Origin: an uncultured Alphaproteobacteria bacterium | GTDB lineage: Bacteria; Pseudomonadota; Alphaproteobacteria; HIMB59; GCA-002718135 | Assembly: GCA_902614375.1 (NCBI GenBank) | Contig: CACMKZ010000005.1 | Span: 16,001 to 80,000, forward strand | DNA length: 64,000 bases | Reading direction: 5' to 3' | Shown here: piece by piece, positions 8,357 to 18,291 of the stretch | Position numbering within the stretch: position 1 is the first letter of the stretch | Layout: the number at the start of each line of letters is the position of its first letter | Position numbers and translations under genes: made by a program | Notes under the pieces: model-generated | Database searches by the model: none | What the model was told of the DNA's origin: nothing | Seen by the model: only the letters and a program-made list of their open reading frames with translations

Positions 8357-10711
8357 CTAATTTAATAAACCACCAGTTCCGGAAATGGAATCATTATTAA
8401 AATTTTCTAATCCATCAATAATGCTAATATTGCCTGAAAACGGTTCTGAGCCTAAAATAAAAGGTTCGATTATGCTATTTTGTTTATCAGAAACCATCCC
8501 ACTATTTGGATCAATTCTTACAAAACTGATACCTGACGGAACTCTAAATGGTTTTCTATTTTTATTGATTTTAATCTTTTCTGCAAAATTTTTAAATATT
8601 GGTACAGCTACACTGGAGCCGGTTTGTTTATATCCTAACGATTTTGGTTGATCGTATCCGACATATACTCCAATTACCAAATCTGGAGTGAAACCTATGA
8701 ACCATGCGTCCTTATTTTGGTTTGTAGTACCTGTCTTTCCAGCTATAGGGACATCTAAGTTTTGCAATTTTTTTGCTGTACCTCTTTTTATAACTCCTTC
8801 CATCATAGATGTAATTTGATAAGCAAGTCTTGGATCAATAACAATATTTTTATTTTCATTTATATTTGGTATTTTAATTTTTGAAGATATATTTTCAATT
8901 TTACAATCAATACATTTTTTTAATCTTGTATCAAAAATTTTTTTTCCATCTTTTGAATATATACTTGTTATTAATTTTGGTTCAATTTTTTTACCTCCAT
9001 TTGCTATTATTGCATATGCATTTGTTAAATCTTTTAAAGTAATGACACCAGATCCTAATGACATTGAGAGTTTTTCATCTAATCCCTCACTAATATTAAA
9101 ATTATTTGCCATACTAAGAATTTTTTTCATTCCAATTCTATTAGCAAGTCGTACAGTCATTAAGTTTCTGGATTTTTCAATTCCTGTTCTCATAGTTGTC
9201 AAACCATAGAATTCATCAGTGTAATTAGAAGGTTTCCATTTTGGAAGACCTGGTCCTTGATCTACTACGTATGGTGCGTCTAATATTAAAGTCGAAGGAG
9301 AGTAACCTTCATTTAATGCCGCCAAATAAACTATAGGTTTAAATGCGGAGCCAGGCTGTCTTTTAGCCTGTGTTGCTCTGTTAAACTCACTTTTATTAAA
9401 ACTATATCCGCCAGCTAGAGCTAAAATATCACCGCTATATGGATCTAAAACAATTATAGCTCCATTAACTTGTGGTTCTTGATTTATAATGTAATTTTTA
9501 TTATTTTTCTCAATATAAATTACATCGCCTTTTATAAACTTTTCATTTAACAACCAATCATTAAATTGATTATCTAAATTAATTATTAATTTTTCTTTTT
9601 TTAGATTATACACTTCAATATTTGTTTTATTTACCTTATTAATAATTACTTCTTGCCAATTTGGATAAAAAGGGTTTTTATTTTTATATTCTTGTTTTTT
9701 ATTTAAAAAATTTTCTAAAGATGTATTCTCTATTAAACCATTCCATCCTTGCTTTTTTTGGTAATCTATTAATCCTTCTAAAAGACTCAAATTAGCTTTC
9801 TCTTGAATTTCTGAATCAAGTGCTGTTTTAATTATTAAACCCTCTGAATAAAGTTTTTCTTTACCATATTTTTTAAAAAGTTCTTTTCTAATTTCTTCGT
9901 AATAATAATCAGCATCTGAGAATTTTGTATCAATTCTCTTGTAAACTTCTAGCGGTTCATTTTTATAATTAAGATCATCATTTTCAATAAATTTATTTGC
10001 ATACATTCTATCGATTACCCAATTTCTTCTTTCAAGCGCTTTCAAAAAATTTTTTTTTGGATTATAATTATTTGGAGCTTTTGGTAATGCAGCAAGGAAT
10101 GCCGCCTCATGAAGTTCAAGATCATAAATAGATTTATTAAAATAATTTAAACTCGCAGAGCCTATTCCATATGATCCATAGCCTAAATAAATATCATTTA
10201 AATATAATTCAAGTATCTCATCTTTATCTAAAATATTTTCTATTCTTACAGCTAATATAATCTCTTTTATTTTCCTAGAATAACTCAATTCATTGGTTAG
10301 TAATAAATTTTTTACAACTTGCTGAGTAATTGTTGATGCTCCAACCACTCTTTTGTTAGAATTTATATTTATAATGTTAGTAAATAATGCTCTGAAAATG
10401 GCAAATATATCTATACCATAATGATCATAAAAATTTTTATCCTCTGAAGCCAAAAAGGCATTTTTAATATTTTTAGGTATTCTATTTACAGGAATAAATA
10501 TTCTTTCTTCCATATAAAAACTTTTTAATAGTAATCCGTCTGAGCTATAAATTCTTGAAGACAAATTTGGTTTATAATTTACTATACTTTCATATGAAGG
10601 TAATTCTGGTGAGTAGCGCCAAAGTGTGTAAAAAATTGTTGAAATTGTAATTAATGCAAATATGCATAGTAAAATTAACAATAATTTTATATAACCAAAT
10701 AATCTAATCAT
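8357..10711 (-). CDS. mrcA: penicillin-binding protein 1A, bifunctional peptidoglycan synthase
   Basis: Class A PBP that polymerises and cross-links peptidoglycan at the inner membrane. It is 784 residues with one N-terminal membrane anchor (about 8-30). The GT51 glycosyltransferase shows ASEDKNFYDHYGID near 88 and GASTITQQVVKNLLL near 122. The transpeptidase domain has PGSAFKP (active Ser, SxxK) near 455, KSRN near 508 and KTGTTNQNKDAWF near 660. It lies upstream of prfB and divergent from rne, the order often seen in alphaproteobacteria. The amidase gene frequent between rne and mrcA is absent. Confidence 0.95.
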   Translation of the reverse strand: MIRLFGYIKLLLILLCIFALITISTIFYTLWRYSPELPSYESIVNYKPNLSSRIYSSDGLLLKSFYMEERIFIPVNRIPKNIKNAFLASEDKNFYDHYGIDIFAIFRALFTNIININSNKRVVGASTITQQVVKNLLLTNELSYSRKIKEIILAVRIENILDKDEILELYLNDIYLGYGSYGIGSASLNYFNKSIYDLELHEAAFLAALPKAPNNYNPKKNFLKALERRNWVIDRMYANKFIENDDLNYKNEPLEVYKRIDTKFSDADYYYEEIRKELFKKYGKEKLYSEGLIIKTALDSEIQEKANLSLLEGLIDYQKKQGWNGLIENTSLENFLNKKQEYKNKNPFYPNWQEVIINKVNKTNIEVYNLKKEKLIINLDNQFNDWLLNEKFIKGDVIYIEKNNKNYIINQEPQVNGAIIVLDPYSGDILALAGGYSFNKSEFNRATQAKRQPGSAFKPIVYLAALNEGYSPSTLILDAPYVVDQGPGLPKWKPSNYTDEFYGLTTMRTGIEKSRNLMTVRLANRIGMKKILSMANNFNISEGLDEKLSMSLGSGVITLKDLTNAYAIIANGGKKIEPKLITSIYSKDGKKIFDTRLKKCIDCKIENISSKIKIPNINENKNIVIDPRLAYQITSMMEGVIKRGTAKKLQNLDVPIAGKTGTTNQNKDAWFIGFTPDLVIGVYVGYDQPKSLGYKQTGSSVAVPIFKNFAEKIKINKNRKPFRVPSGISFVRIDPNSGMVSDKQNSIIEPFILGSEPFSGNISIIDGLENFNNDSISGTGGLLN

Positions 10712-10736
10712 ATTTGTAAACTACATTGTGAAATAG

Positions 10737-10765
10737 TTAAAAATGTGACATTAGGCAAATATAAT
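10737..10765 (+). promoter_or_regulatory. candidate promoter for rne
   Basis: A perfect TATAAT lies at 10760-10765, 17 bases after a weak -35-like TTAAAA at 10737-10742. Transcription would start near 10772, giving a leader of about 50 bases that carries the GGAG before the ATG at 10820. The call rests on hexamer match and position only. Confidence 0.4.
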
Positions 10766-10819
10766 AAAATATTCAAAAATGACTTTAATATATAAAAATT
10801 TTTACGGAGTTTCGGCATT

Positions 10820-12742
10820 ATGTCAAAAAATATACTTATTGATACAACAAATAACATTGAAACAAGAATTGCAGTTACAGAAGACGGTAAACTTGACGAT
10901 TTTGAAATTGAAACAAATAAAAAAAATGCAGTAAAAGGGGATGTTTATCTAGCTAAAATTACAAGGATAGAACCCTCACTTCAAGCCGCATTTGTTGATT
11001 TTGGAAAAAATAGAAATGGTTTTTTACCTCTTACAGAGATACACCCAGATTACTTTAAAATTCCTGCTGTAGATGAAGAAAAAATAAAAGAACTTAATGA
11101 TAAAATAAATAATGAAAAAGAAGAAGATGATTTACATAGTTCAGAAAATATAAATGAACTAGATGAAACTGAGAATGACAATATTGATACTCAATCTGAG
11201 GTAGAAATAGAGAATGCAGATGAAAAAACTATTTCTATAAGAAAAAGAAAAAATAAAAAATTAAGCCCAAAAAAAGAATATTTCAATTATTTTAGAAAAT
11301 ATAAAATTCAAGATGTAATTCGACCTAAACAAATCTTACTTGTTCAGATCAATAAAGAAGAAAGAGGTTTAAAGGGGGCTGCACTAACAACATATTTATC
11401 ATTTGCAGGAAGATATTGCGTTCTAATGCCGAATAGTATGAATAGTGATGGTATATCTAGAAAAATTGGAGATATAGAAGAAAGAAAGAAATTAAAGCAA
11501 ATTTTATCTTCGATAGAAATACCAGAAAAAATGTCAGTAATTGTAAGAACAGCTGGGATTGGAAGAACAAAAAAAGAAATTTCAAAAGATCTCTCATTCC
11601 TTGTAAGTCAATGGAATAAAATTAGAGAAACTACTTTAAAATCAGAAGCACCGGAGATGATTCATGAAGAAGGCAATGTGTTAAAAAGATCAATTAGAGA
11701 TATGCTAAGTGAAGATGTAGAAAAAATTTTAGTTGAAGGTAAAGACGGATACGATAAAGTTAAAAAAATTACAAAAAATCTAGCACCAACATTTGTAAAA
11801 AAAATAAAACAATACAAATCTGATGAAAACTCACTTTTTGCTTCGAATAATATTGAAACACAAATAAATGATCTTTTTAGTCTTAATGTAAAATTAAAAT
11901 CTGGTGGTTCTATTGTAATTAACACAACTGAAGCACTGGTGGCAGTAGATGTAAACTCGGGGAAAAATACATCCGAGAGAAATATTGAAAATACAGCCCT
12001 AAAAACAAATTTAGAAGCCGCAGTAGAGATAGCAAGACAACTAAGACTAAGAGATCTTGGAGGCTTAGTAGTCATAGATTTCATTGATATGGATGATTAT
12101 CGAAATAATTTTAAAGTTGAAAAAAGTTTAAAAACTGCCCTTGTAAGAGATAGAGCGAGAGTTCAAATCGGAAGAATAAGCATGTTTGGATTAATGGAAC
12201 TATCAAGACAAAGGTTAAGGTCGAGCTTAATAGATAAATCTTTTGAGAGATGTAATTATTGTAAAGGATCAGGTTTAATTTTGAATTCTTCTTCAATAAT
12301 AGATCAGATATTAAAAGTTATTAAAGAAAAAATCTCTGAAAATAAAAAATCAATAATTAACGTTAAATGTAATAGTGGATTAGCAGAAAATTTGTTAAAT
12401 AATAAAAAGAGTGAAATAAATTCATTAGAAAATAAATTTGAATCAAAAATTAATTTTTATTTTGATCCACAATATTCTTTACATGATCCTTTAATTGAAA
12501 TTGATGAAAATAACCATTCTAAAGGTCCTGAAAAAATAACTGAAAAAAAGAAAAATAAAACTACTAAAGTTAAGAAAAAAAAGAAAATAATAAAAACTAA
12601 AAAAAAGAAAGAAAGTCTTAAAGATAAGAATACAGATGATAAAGAAATTAATAAAGATAATAAAATTGATAAACAAAAAGATGTTGATTTAAGAGAGGGT
12701 GAAATAAATGAAGATGAAGAAAAAACTGGATGGTGGTCTTAA
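10820..12742 (+). CDS. rne: ribonuclease E/G
   Basis: Single-strand endoribonuclease for mRNA decay and rRNA/tRNA processing. The S1 RNA-binding domain occupies the first 195 or so residues and is split by an acidic, Glu/Asp-rich insertion (about 95-140), as in other alphaproteobacterial enzymes. Catalytic Asp residues lie in VAVDVNSGK near 376 and VVIDFIDMDD near 418. The Zn-link CNYCKGSG is near 477. After residue 565 the tail is almost wholly Lys-rich. At 640 residues it is shorter than typical alphaproteobacterial RNase E, so the degradosome scaffold appears reduced. Its last 35 bases overlap the next gene. Confidence 0.94.
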   Translation: MSKNILIDTTNNIETRIAVTEDGKLDDFEIETNKKNAVKGDVYLAKITRIEPSLQAAFVDFGKNRNGFLPLTEIHPDYFKIPAVDEEKIKELNDKINNEKEEDDLHSSENINELDETENDNIDTQSEVEIENADEKTISIRKRKNKKLSPKKEYFNYFRKYKIQDVIRPKQILLVQINKEERGLKGAALTTYLSFAGRYCVLMPNSMNSDGISRKIGDIEERKKLKQILSSIEIPEKMSVIVRTAGIGRTKKEISKDLSFLVSQWNKIRETTLKSEAPEMIHEEGNVLKRSIRDMLSEDVEKILVEGKDGYDKVKKITKNLAPTFVKKIKQYKSDENSLFASNNIETQINDLFSLNVKLKSGGSIVINTTEALVAVDVNSGKNTSERNIENTALKTNLEAAVEIARQLRLRDLGGLVVIDFIDMDDYRNNFKVEKSLKTALVRDRARVQIGRISMFGLMELSRQRLRSSLIDKSFERCNYCKGSGLILNSSSIIDQILKVIKEKISENKKSIINVKCNSGLAENLLNNKKSEINSLENKFESKINFYFDPQYSLHDPLIEIDENNHSKGPEKITEKKKNKTTKVKKKKKIIKTKKKKESLKDKNTDDKEINKDNKIDKQKDVDLREGEINEDEEKTGWWS

Positions 12743-14009
12743 AAAAATATCAATTTATTTGTTATTTTTTATTTTTTCTTCAAACATTAGCTATGGTTCA
12801 CAAATACTAGATTATGAAACAGAAGAATTTATTAAAGAAATTATTGCAGATATTATTGAAGTAAATAAAATAAATAAAAAAATTAATTTTAAAATAAATA
12901 ATAGTAATGAAATAAATGCTTTTGTAGATATTAATAATGTAATACATATTAATTCTGGCTTAATTATTCATTGCTCAGATTATGTTGCTTTATTATCAGT
13001 ATTAGCTCATGAAGTTGGTCATATAGATCTCAACCATATTGCACTTAGAAAAAAAACAATAGAAAATACAAAAAAATATAATACTTTAGGCCTTTTATCT
13101 GTAATAGCTGGATCAGCATTAACTCAAAACCCTCAATTGCTACAAGGCAGTATTCTGACTTCAGGTGCTTTATCAAATCAATATATTGTATTTAGTAAAG
13201 ATCAAGAAATGGAAGCAGATTTATATGCATTGAAAACACTAAATTTACTAAGAACTAATTCTAAATCTATTCAAACATTATTAGAAACAATAGAGCAAAA
13301 ATTATTAAATAAGGGTTTTTCAAAAGACGATCAAAGAGTTAGTACACATCCATATTTTGAGGATAGGATTTTATTAATAAAAAACTTCAAAGACAATAAA
13401 ACAAATAATTTGAATGAAAATTATAATAAAAGATTTAACTACATAAAAGCAAAATTTGTAGGTTATAGTGATAATGAAGAAGTTTTAAATGAATTAAATG
13501 AACCTTTTAAATCTTATGCAGTATCAATTAAATTAGCTAGAAGTGGAAATCTAAAAATGTCCCTACAGAATTTAAATGAAATTATTAAAAAGAATAATAA
13601 TAATTTTCTACTAGAAACTAAAGCAGATATATTATTCTCTTATGGATATACTAAAGAAGCTAAAAAATTTTATAAACAAACTTTAGAAAAATATCCTTTA
13701 AATTATTATACGCAAATTAGAATATTTGAAAATATAAAAATAAAAAATATATCTAATAGTGAGACAGAAATAATTTTTAAAAATAATAAAGATCTTTTAT
13801 ATAAATTTTATAATAATAAAAATGTTCTATTAAAATATTTTGAACTAGCACAAAAATTAAATAAAAATGAATGGTTAGAGTTCTTTAACTTTTTTTTATC
13901 AATTAATGATATGGAAAAAGAAGTTTTTGATATTAAAATAAATAATTTTAAAAGTACTAAAGATAGTGATTTATTAAAACTTATTAATATAATTGAGAAT
14001 GTAAATTAA
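12708..14009 (+). CDS. M48 family metalloprotease with TPR-like C-terminus, BepA-like
   Basis: Probable periplasmic zinc protease for outer-membrane protein quality control. It has an N-terminal signal segment (about 8-30, ending near SYGSQ), the zinc site LAHEVGHIDLNH near residue 100, and the third ligand in QEMEADLYA near 168. The C-terminal half is helical and TPR-like (repeat-style TKADILFSYGYTKEAKKFYK). The start at 12708 is supported by an upstream GAGGGTG although it overlaps rne by 35 bases; ATG 12714 is an alternative. The stop overlaps the next start (TAATG). Confidence 0.85.
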   Translation: MKMKKKLDGGLKKISIYLLFFIFSSNISYGSQILDYETEEFIKEIIADIIEVNKINKKINFKINNSNEINAFVDINNVIHINSGLIIHCSDYVALLSVLAHEVGHIDLNHIALRKKTIENTKKYNTLGLLSVIAGSALTQNPQLLQGSILTSGALSNQYIVFSKDQEMEADLYALKTLNLLRTNSKSIQTLLETIEQKLLNKGFSKDDQRVSTHPYFEDRILLIKNFKDNKTNNLNENYNKRFNYIKAKFVGYSDNEEVLNELNEPFKSYAVSIKLARSGNLKMSLQNLNEIIKKNNNNFLLETKADILFSYGYTKEAKKFYKQTLEKYPLNYYTQIRIFENIKIKNISNSETEIIFKNNKDLLYKFYNNKNVLLKYFELAQKLNKNEWLEFFNFFLSINDMEKEVFDIKINNFKSTKDSDLLKLINIIENVN

Positions 14010-15067
14010 TGAGTGGATCTCTAGTATATCAAGATTATATAAATTTAATTAATAAAAATTTTATAATAACTGAAAATATTACAAATAATCAAATACAACC
14101 ATCAAGCATGGATTTGTCATTAAGTGAGGAATGCTATGAAATTAAATATAGCTTCTTATCCTATAATTCAAAAGTTAGAGATAAACTAAAAGATTTAGCT
14201 ATTAAAAAAATAAATCTAAGTAAAGAATTTATATTTAAAAAAAACAAGACTTACATTGTTAGATTGAATGAAAGTCTTAACTTAAAAAATAATATTTTTG
14301 GTCACTGCAACCCTAAAAGTAGCACTGGGAGATTAGATATTTTTTGTAGAACACTTGTTGATTATGCAGAAGAATACGAAAAAATTCCAAAAAATTATAA
14401 AGGTGAAATATTTTTAGAAATAACATCAAGATCATTTGATGTATCTTTTAAAAAAAATAATTCTTTAAATCAATTAAGACTTGTAAGTAAAAACCATAAC
14501 TATTTGACTGATAAACAACTAATTAACCTGAATAAAAAGCAAAAAATTTCAAATCAAACTAGAGACAATGTTAAAATTGATAACGGATTAAAGTTATCAG
14601 TTGATCTAGCTGGCTCAAATATAGTAGCCTACGTAGCAAAAAAACATACTCCAGTTCTTAATTTTTCTAAAATTAAATCTCATAAAATAAATGATTTTTG
14701 GAATGTAATTAGAAAAAAAAATAAAAAATTAGTAATTGAAAAAAATAAATTTTATATTTTAAGATCAAAAGAGAAAGTAGTAATACCATCAAAATTAGCT
14801 GGAGAAATGATACCATACGATACAGGGATTGGAGACTTCAGAGCACATTATGCAGGTTTTTTTGATCCTGGTTTCGGTCTAGGGAGAGGATCATATGCTG
14901 TTTTGGAAGTAAAAACAAATGAAGTGCCTTTTTTATTAGAAGATGGTCAAACTATAGCTAGAATTAAATATGAAAAGTTGAACAAAAATAGTAATGTTGT
15001 ATACGGGAAAGAAATTAAATCAAATTATCAAAATCAAGGTTTAAAATTAAGTAAGCATTTTAAATAG
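14009..15067 (+). CDS. dcd: dCTP deaminase, long alphaproteobacterial two-part form
   Basis: Deaminates dCTP to dUTP for thymidylate supply, complementing thyA at the far end of the window. At 352 residues it is nearly twice the length of the E. coli enzyme. The N-terminal part (DCD_N type) carries QPSSMDLSLS near 31 and CNPKSSTGRLDIFCR near 93. The C-terminal part carries AGEMIPYDTGIGDFRAHYAG near 265 and DPGFGLGRGS near 287. This duplicated architecture is typical of alphaproteobacteria. It is translationally coupled to the protease by one base; aroQ follows after one base. Confidence 0.9.
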   Translation: MSGSLVYQDYINLINKNFIITENITNNQIQPSSMDLSLSEECYEIKYSFLSYNSKVRDKLKDLAIKKINLSKEFIFKKNKTYIVRLNESLNLKNNIFGHCNPKSSTGRLDIFCRTLVDYAEEYEKIPKNYKGEIFLEITSRSFDVSFKKNNSLNQLRLVSKNHNYLTDKQLINLNKKQKISNQTRDNVKIDNGLKLSVDLAGSNIVAYVAKKHTPVLNFSKIKSHKINDFWNVIRKKNKKLVIEKNKFYILRSKEKVVIPSKLAGEMIPYDTGIGDFRAHYAGFFDPGFGLGRGSYAVLEVKTNEVPFLLEDGQTIARIKYEKLNKNSNVVYGKEIKSNYQNQGLKLSKHFK

Positions 15068-15068
15068 A

Positions 15069-15506
15069 ATGAAAAAAATATTAATTATTAATGGCCCTAA
15101 CCTAAATCTATTAGGTAATAGAGAAGATGATATTTATGGTAAAGACACTTTGGAAAAGATTAAATCTGATTGTGAAAAAAAAGGTATAGAGAAAAAATTA
15201 GAAATTATTTTTTTCCAATCTAATAATGAAGGGGAAATAATTGATAAAATTCATGAAGTAAATGATAAATTTGATGGTCTAATTATTAATCCAGCAGCAT
15301 TTACTCATTCATCAATAGCCATTCTAGATTCATTAAGAGCAATAAATAAGCCCAAGATAGAAATTCATCTTTCAAATATTTATTCTAGAGAAGAATATAG
15401 AAAAAAAAGTATCACTTCCGAAGGAGTACATGGTTTAATATGTGGATTTGGTGGAAATAGTTATCTTCTAGGAATTGAAGCAATATGCAAATTAATTTAT
15501 AAATAA
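15069..15506 (+). CDS. aroQ: type II 3-dehydroquinate dehydratase
   Basis: Third step of the shikimate pathway, dehydrating 3-dehydroquinate. The 145 residues show INGPNLNLLGNRE at the N-terminus, the substrate-binding INPAAFTHSSIA near 76 and EIHLSNIYSREEYR near 100. The usual active-site tyrosine of the N-terminal loop is in EDDIYGK. AroQ enzymes form dodecamers. In alphaproteobacteria it is commonly just upstream of accB, as here (two-base gap). Confidence 0.96.
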   Translation: MKKILIINGPNLNLLGNREDDIYGKDTLEKIKSDCEKKGIEKKLEIIFFQSNNEGEIIDKIHEVNDKFDGLIINPAAFTHSSIAILDSLRAINKPKIEIHLSNIYSREEYRKKSITSEGVHGLICGFGGNSYLLGIEAICKLIYK

Positions 15507-15508
15507 GT

Positions 15509-15955
15509 ATGACTAAAATAGATAAGACAGATTTAGAGAATATTAAGATAATAGTTAAAGAATCAAAAATTAATAGTGTTGCTAAAATAAAAATAAAAAA
15601 AAATGATTATGAAATTGAAATTACCTCAAATGACTTCGTTGAAAACAATGTTTCCGTTCAAAAAATAGAAAAAAATACTGAAGTTAAAGAGGTTGAAAAT
15701 ACAAATGATGTTGTAAATGAAGATAATATTGTTAAGTCTCCAATGGTAGGAGTTGCTTATCTTTCTGCCGATCCAAATTCGCAACCTTATGTTAAAGTTG
15801 GTCAACATGTTAAAGCCGGTGATACTTTGTTGTTAATTGAAGCAATGAAAACTTTTAATGAAATCAAAGCTCCTAGATCTGGTATTATCAAAAAAATAGT
15901 TACGTTGAATAGCCAGCCCGTTGAATATGGTGATACTCTTATAATTTTTGAATAA
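15509..15955 (+). CDS. accB: biotin carboxyl carrier protein of acetyl-CoA carboxylase
   Basis: Carries the biotin that is carboxylated by AccC for malonyl-CoA and fatty acid synthesis. The first 65 or so residues form the holding region, followed by a charged linker. The biotinyl domain ends with IEAMKTFNEIKAP, whose Lys near residue 114 receives biotin. The thumb-type insertion (SADPNSQPYVKVGQ) marks the AccB family. Length 148 is normal. The stop overlaps the accC ATG by one base. Confidence 0.96.
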   Translation: MTKIDKTDLENIKIIVKESKINSVAKIKIKKNDYEIEITSNDFVENNVSVQKIEKNTEVKEVENTNDVVNEDNIVKSPMVGVAYLSADPNSQPYVKVGQHVKAGDTLLLIEAMKTFNEIKAPRSGIIKKIVTLNSQPVEYGDTLIIFE

Positions 15956-17286
15956 TGTTCAAAAAAATACTGATTGCTAATAGAGGCGAAATTGCTTTAC
16001 GTGTTCTTAGAGCCTGCAGAGAATTAGGAATAAAAACTGTAGCCATTCACTCTGATGTTGATGAAAATGCAATGCATGTAAGAATGGCAGATGAAAGTAT
16101 TTGTGTTGGACCAGCCTCTGCACAATCTAGTTATTTAAACATACCTGCAATTATAACTGCTGCTACATTAACTGATGTAGATGCAATTCATCCTGGGTAT
16201 GGTTTTTTAAGTGAAAATAAAAGGTTTGCTGAAATTATTGAAGAACACAATATTAAATTTATTGGGCCAAAATCGGAACATATCAAAATGATGGGTAACA
16301 AAATTGATGCCAAAAAAATAATGGATGAAACTGGGGTCCCAACAGTAAAAGGTATAAATGACTTAAGCAATAAAAATAAAATTGAAGATTTTATAAAAAA
16401 AGTAAAATACCCAATTATAGTAAAAGCAGCGAGTGGTGGTGGTGGAAAAGGAATGAGAATTGTCACAGAAGAAGATGATTTAAAAAAAGCTATAAATGAA
16501 GCAAAAATTGAAGCAAAAAAATCATTTAATGATGAAAATGTTTATTTAGAAAAATTTTTAACATCTCCTAAACATATTGAAATTCAAGTTCTTTGTGATT
16601 CATATGGAAATGTTGTTACTCTTGGAGAAAGAGATTGCTCAATTCAAAGGAAGCATCAAAAACTTATTGAAGAAAGTCCAAGTTCAGTTCTAACAAACGA
16701 AAATAGAGAAAAAATTTCTGAACTTTGTAGAAAATCTATGAAAGAAATCGGATATGAAGGAGTTGGAACATTAGAATTTTTATATGAAAATAATGAATTT
16801 TATTTTATGGAAATGAATACAAGATTACAAGTTGAACACCCAGTCACAGAAATGGTTACTGGAATAGATCTTGTTAAGGAGCAAATTCTCGTTGCTAATG
16901 GTGAAAAACTTACAATAAAACAAGAGGATATAAAACTTAAAGGTAGTTCAATTGAATGTCGAATTAATGCCGAACATCCAGAGAGTTTTATACCATCACC
17001 TGGTAAGATAACACAATATCATCAACCTGGAGGACTAGGTATTCGAGTAGACTCAGCTGTTTACGATGGATACTCAATTCCATCCCACTATGATAGTATG
17101 ATTGGTAAGCTAATTACCTACGGTGCAACAAGATCAGAAGCTCTAAAAAAAATGAATAGAGCGCTAGAAGAATATGTTATTATGGGAATAAATACTAATA
17201 TTCAACTACATCAAAAAATTATTCAAACTGATGAGTTTAAAAGAGGAAGTTACAACATTAATTTTATGTCAAATTTAATTGAGTAA
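15955..17286 (+). CDS. accC: biotin carboxylase subunit of acetyl-CoA carboxylase
   Basis: ATP-grasp enzyme that carboxylates AccB-bound biotin with bicarbonate. It has the N-terminal IANRGEIALRVLRACRELG, the glycine-rich ATP lid ASGGGGKGMRI near 161, the EERDCSIQR-type segment (GERDCSIQRKHQK) near 223, and the catalytic EMNTRLQVEHPVTEMVTG near 284. Length 443 is standard. Its last eight bases overlap the aat TTG start. Confidence 0.97.
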   Translation: MFKKILIANRGEIALRVLRACRELGIKTVAIHSDVDENAMHVRMADESICVGPASAQSSYLNIPAIITAATLTDVDAIHPGYGFLSENKRFAEIIEEHNIKFIGPKSEHIKMMGNKIDAKKIMDETGVPTVKGINDLSNKNKIEDFIKKVKYPIIVKAASGGGGKGMRIVTEEDDLKKAINEAKIEAKKSFNDENVYLEKFLTSPKHIEIQVLCDSYGNVVTLGERDCSIQRKHQKLIEESPSSVLTNENREKISELCRKSMKEIGYEGVGTLEFLYENNEFYFMEMNTRLQVEHPVTEMVTGIDLVKEQILVANGEKLTIKQEDIKLKGSSIECRINAEHPESFIPSPGKITQYHQPGGLGIRVDSAVYDGYSIPSHYDSMIGKLITYGATRSEALKKMNRALEEYVIMGINTNIQLHQKIIQTDEFKRGSYNINFMSNLIE

Positions 17287-17932
17287 AATAATTGATTTAA
17301 ATAGCTTAATAGAATTTTATAAAAAAGCTTACTTTCCAATGGCTGATAGTAAGTATTCTGAAGAAATAAAATTTTATAAACCCAAATTAAGATTTATCAT
17401 TCCAATTTCAAATTTTCATTTTCCAAAGAAACTTTTTAGTGAGTTTAAAAAAACAAAATATAGTTTTAAAATTGATCAAAATTTTGCAAAAGTTATAGAG
17501 TTTTGCAAAGAAATTAAAAGAAAGGATCAAGATACTTGGATTAATCAAATTATTTTGGATACATATATTGAATTACACAAAATAGGTAAATGTCACAGTG
17601 TAGAATGTTATGAAGATGATAATCTAATTGGTGGTTTATACGGTTTACATATAGGTTCATGTTTTTTTGGTGAAAGCATGTTTAGTTTAAAGACCAATAC
17701 AAGTAAGTTTTGTCTACTTTATTTATTGGCAATATTGAAAAAAAATAATTTTTCTATTTTAGATTCACAGTTTTTCAATCCTCATTTAGTTCAGTTTGGA
17801 GCGTATGAGATAGAAACTGAAATTTATGAAAATAAACTAAAAGAAAGTTTAGAAATTGAAAGTTTTTTTAAAAAAATTAATAATTTTCAAGAAGTCTTAT
17901 CGTTACTACAATCAACTAACCAAAGATCATAA
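17279..17932 (+). CDS. aat: leucyl/phenylalanyl-tRNA-protein transferase
   Basis: Adds Leu or Phe to N-terminal Lys or Arg of proteins, making them ClpS/ClpAP substrates. The 217 residues include YFPMADS near 18, the WINQIILDTYIELHKIGKCHSVECY block and GGLYGLHIGSCFFGESMFS near 117, all typical of the family. The start is TTG and overlaps accC by eight bases. Its last 46 bases overlap the convergent DUF2155 gene, and that part encodes only the unconserved tail. Confidence 0.93.
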   Translation: MSKIIDLNSLIEFYKKAYFPMADSKYSEEIKFYKPKLRFIIPISNFHFPKKLFSEFKKTKYSFKIDQNFAKVIEFCKEIKRKDQDTWINQIILDTYIELHKIGKCHSVECYEDDNLIGGLYGLHIGSCFFGESMFSLKTNTSKFCLLYLLAILKKNNFSILDSQFFNPHLVQFGAYEIETEIYENKLKESLEIESFFKKINNFQEVLSLLQSTNQRS

Positions 17933-18291
17933 ATAGGATTTTCTAACGGAGTAACATCGGGGGAAGAAGAAATCATCCAGCCTTTATAAATATTAGTATT
18001 TTCATTATTGATAGTATCGTATACATCTATCAAAACATAGTCTTCAGGAATTTCAGTTGGAGGAGTGCTACCGCAATACAAAACTTCAATATTTAAAGTT
18101 TCCCATGATATTTTCGAACTTACCAAAATATCCTTAGTAGAAACTTTATTAGTAGTCTTGTTTAATAACTTAAAAGAAGCATATTTTTTTTCAATAGTCT
18201 CAGCAGAAACAGTTAACGGTAAGAGAAAAAAAAATGTTACTCTAATTAGGAGTCCAAGATTTATATTCTTCTTCTTTTTTTTCTGGGTCAT
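17887..18291 (-). CDS. DUF2155 protein, predicted secreted
   Basis: A 134-residue protein with a Lys-rich N-terminus and hydrophobic signal segment ending near TVSAE, so probably periplasmic. The family signature is clear: YASFKLLNKTTNKVST after the signal, a cysteine-containing LNIEVLYCGSTPP, and the end GWMISSSPDVTPLENPIYDL followed by WLVDC. Function is unknown. The ATG at 18291 was chosen because the signal peptide starts there; a longer frame to 18333 exists. It overlaps NDUFA12 by 50 bases and the convergent aat by 46, an unusually tight squeeze. Confidence 0.85.
   Translation of the reverse strand: MTQKKKKKNINLGLLIRVTFFFLLPLTVSAETIEKKYASFKLLNKTTNKVSTKDILVSSKISWETLNIEVLYCGSTPPTEIPEDYVLIDVYDTINNENTNIYKGWMISSSPDVTPLENPIYDLWLVDCSNDKTS

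Noticed and set aside
11662-12084. A 140-codon open frame antisense to rne
   Set aside because: It lies fully within the conserved catalytic region of rne, has Ser/Phe-rich composition of a shadow frame and no family likeness.
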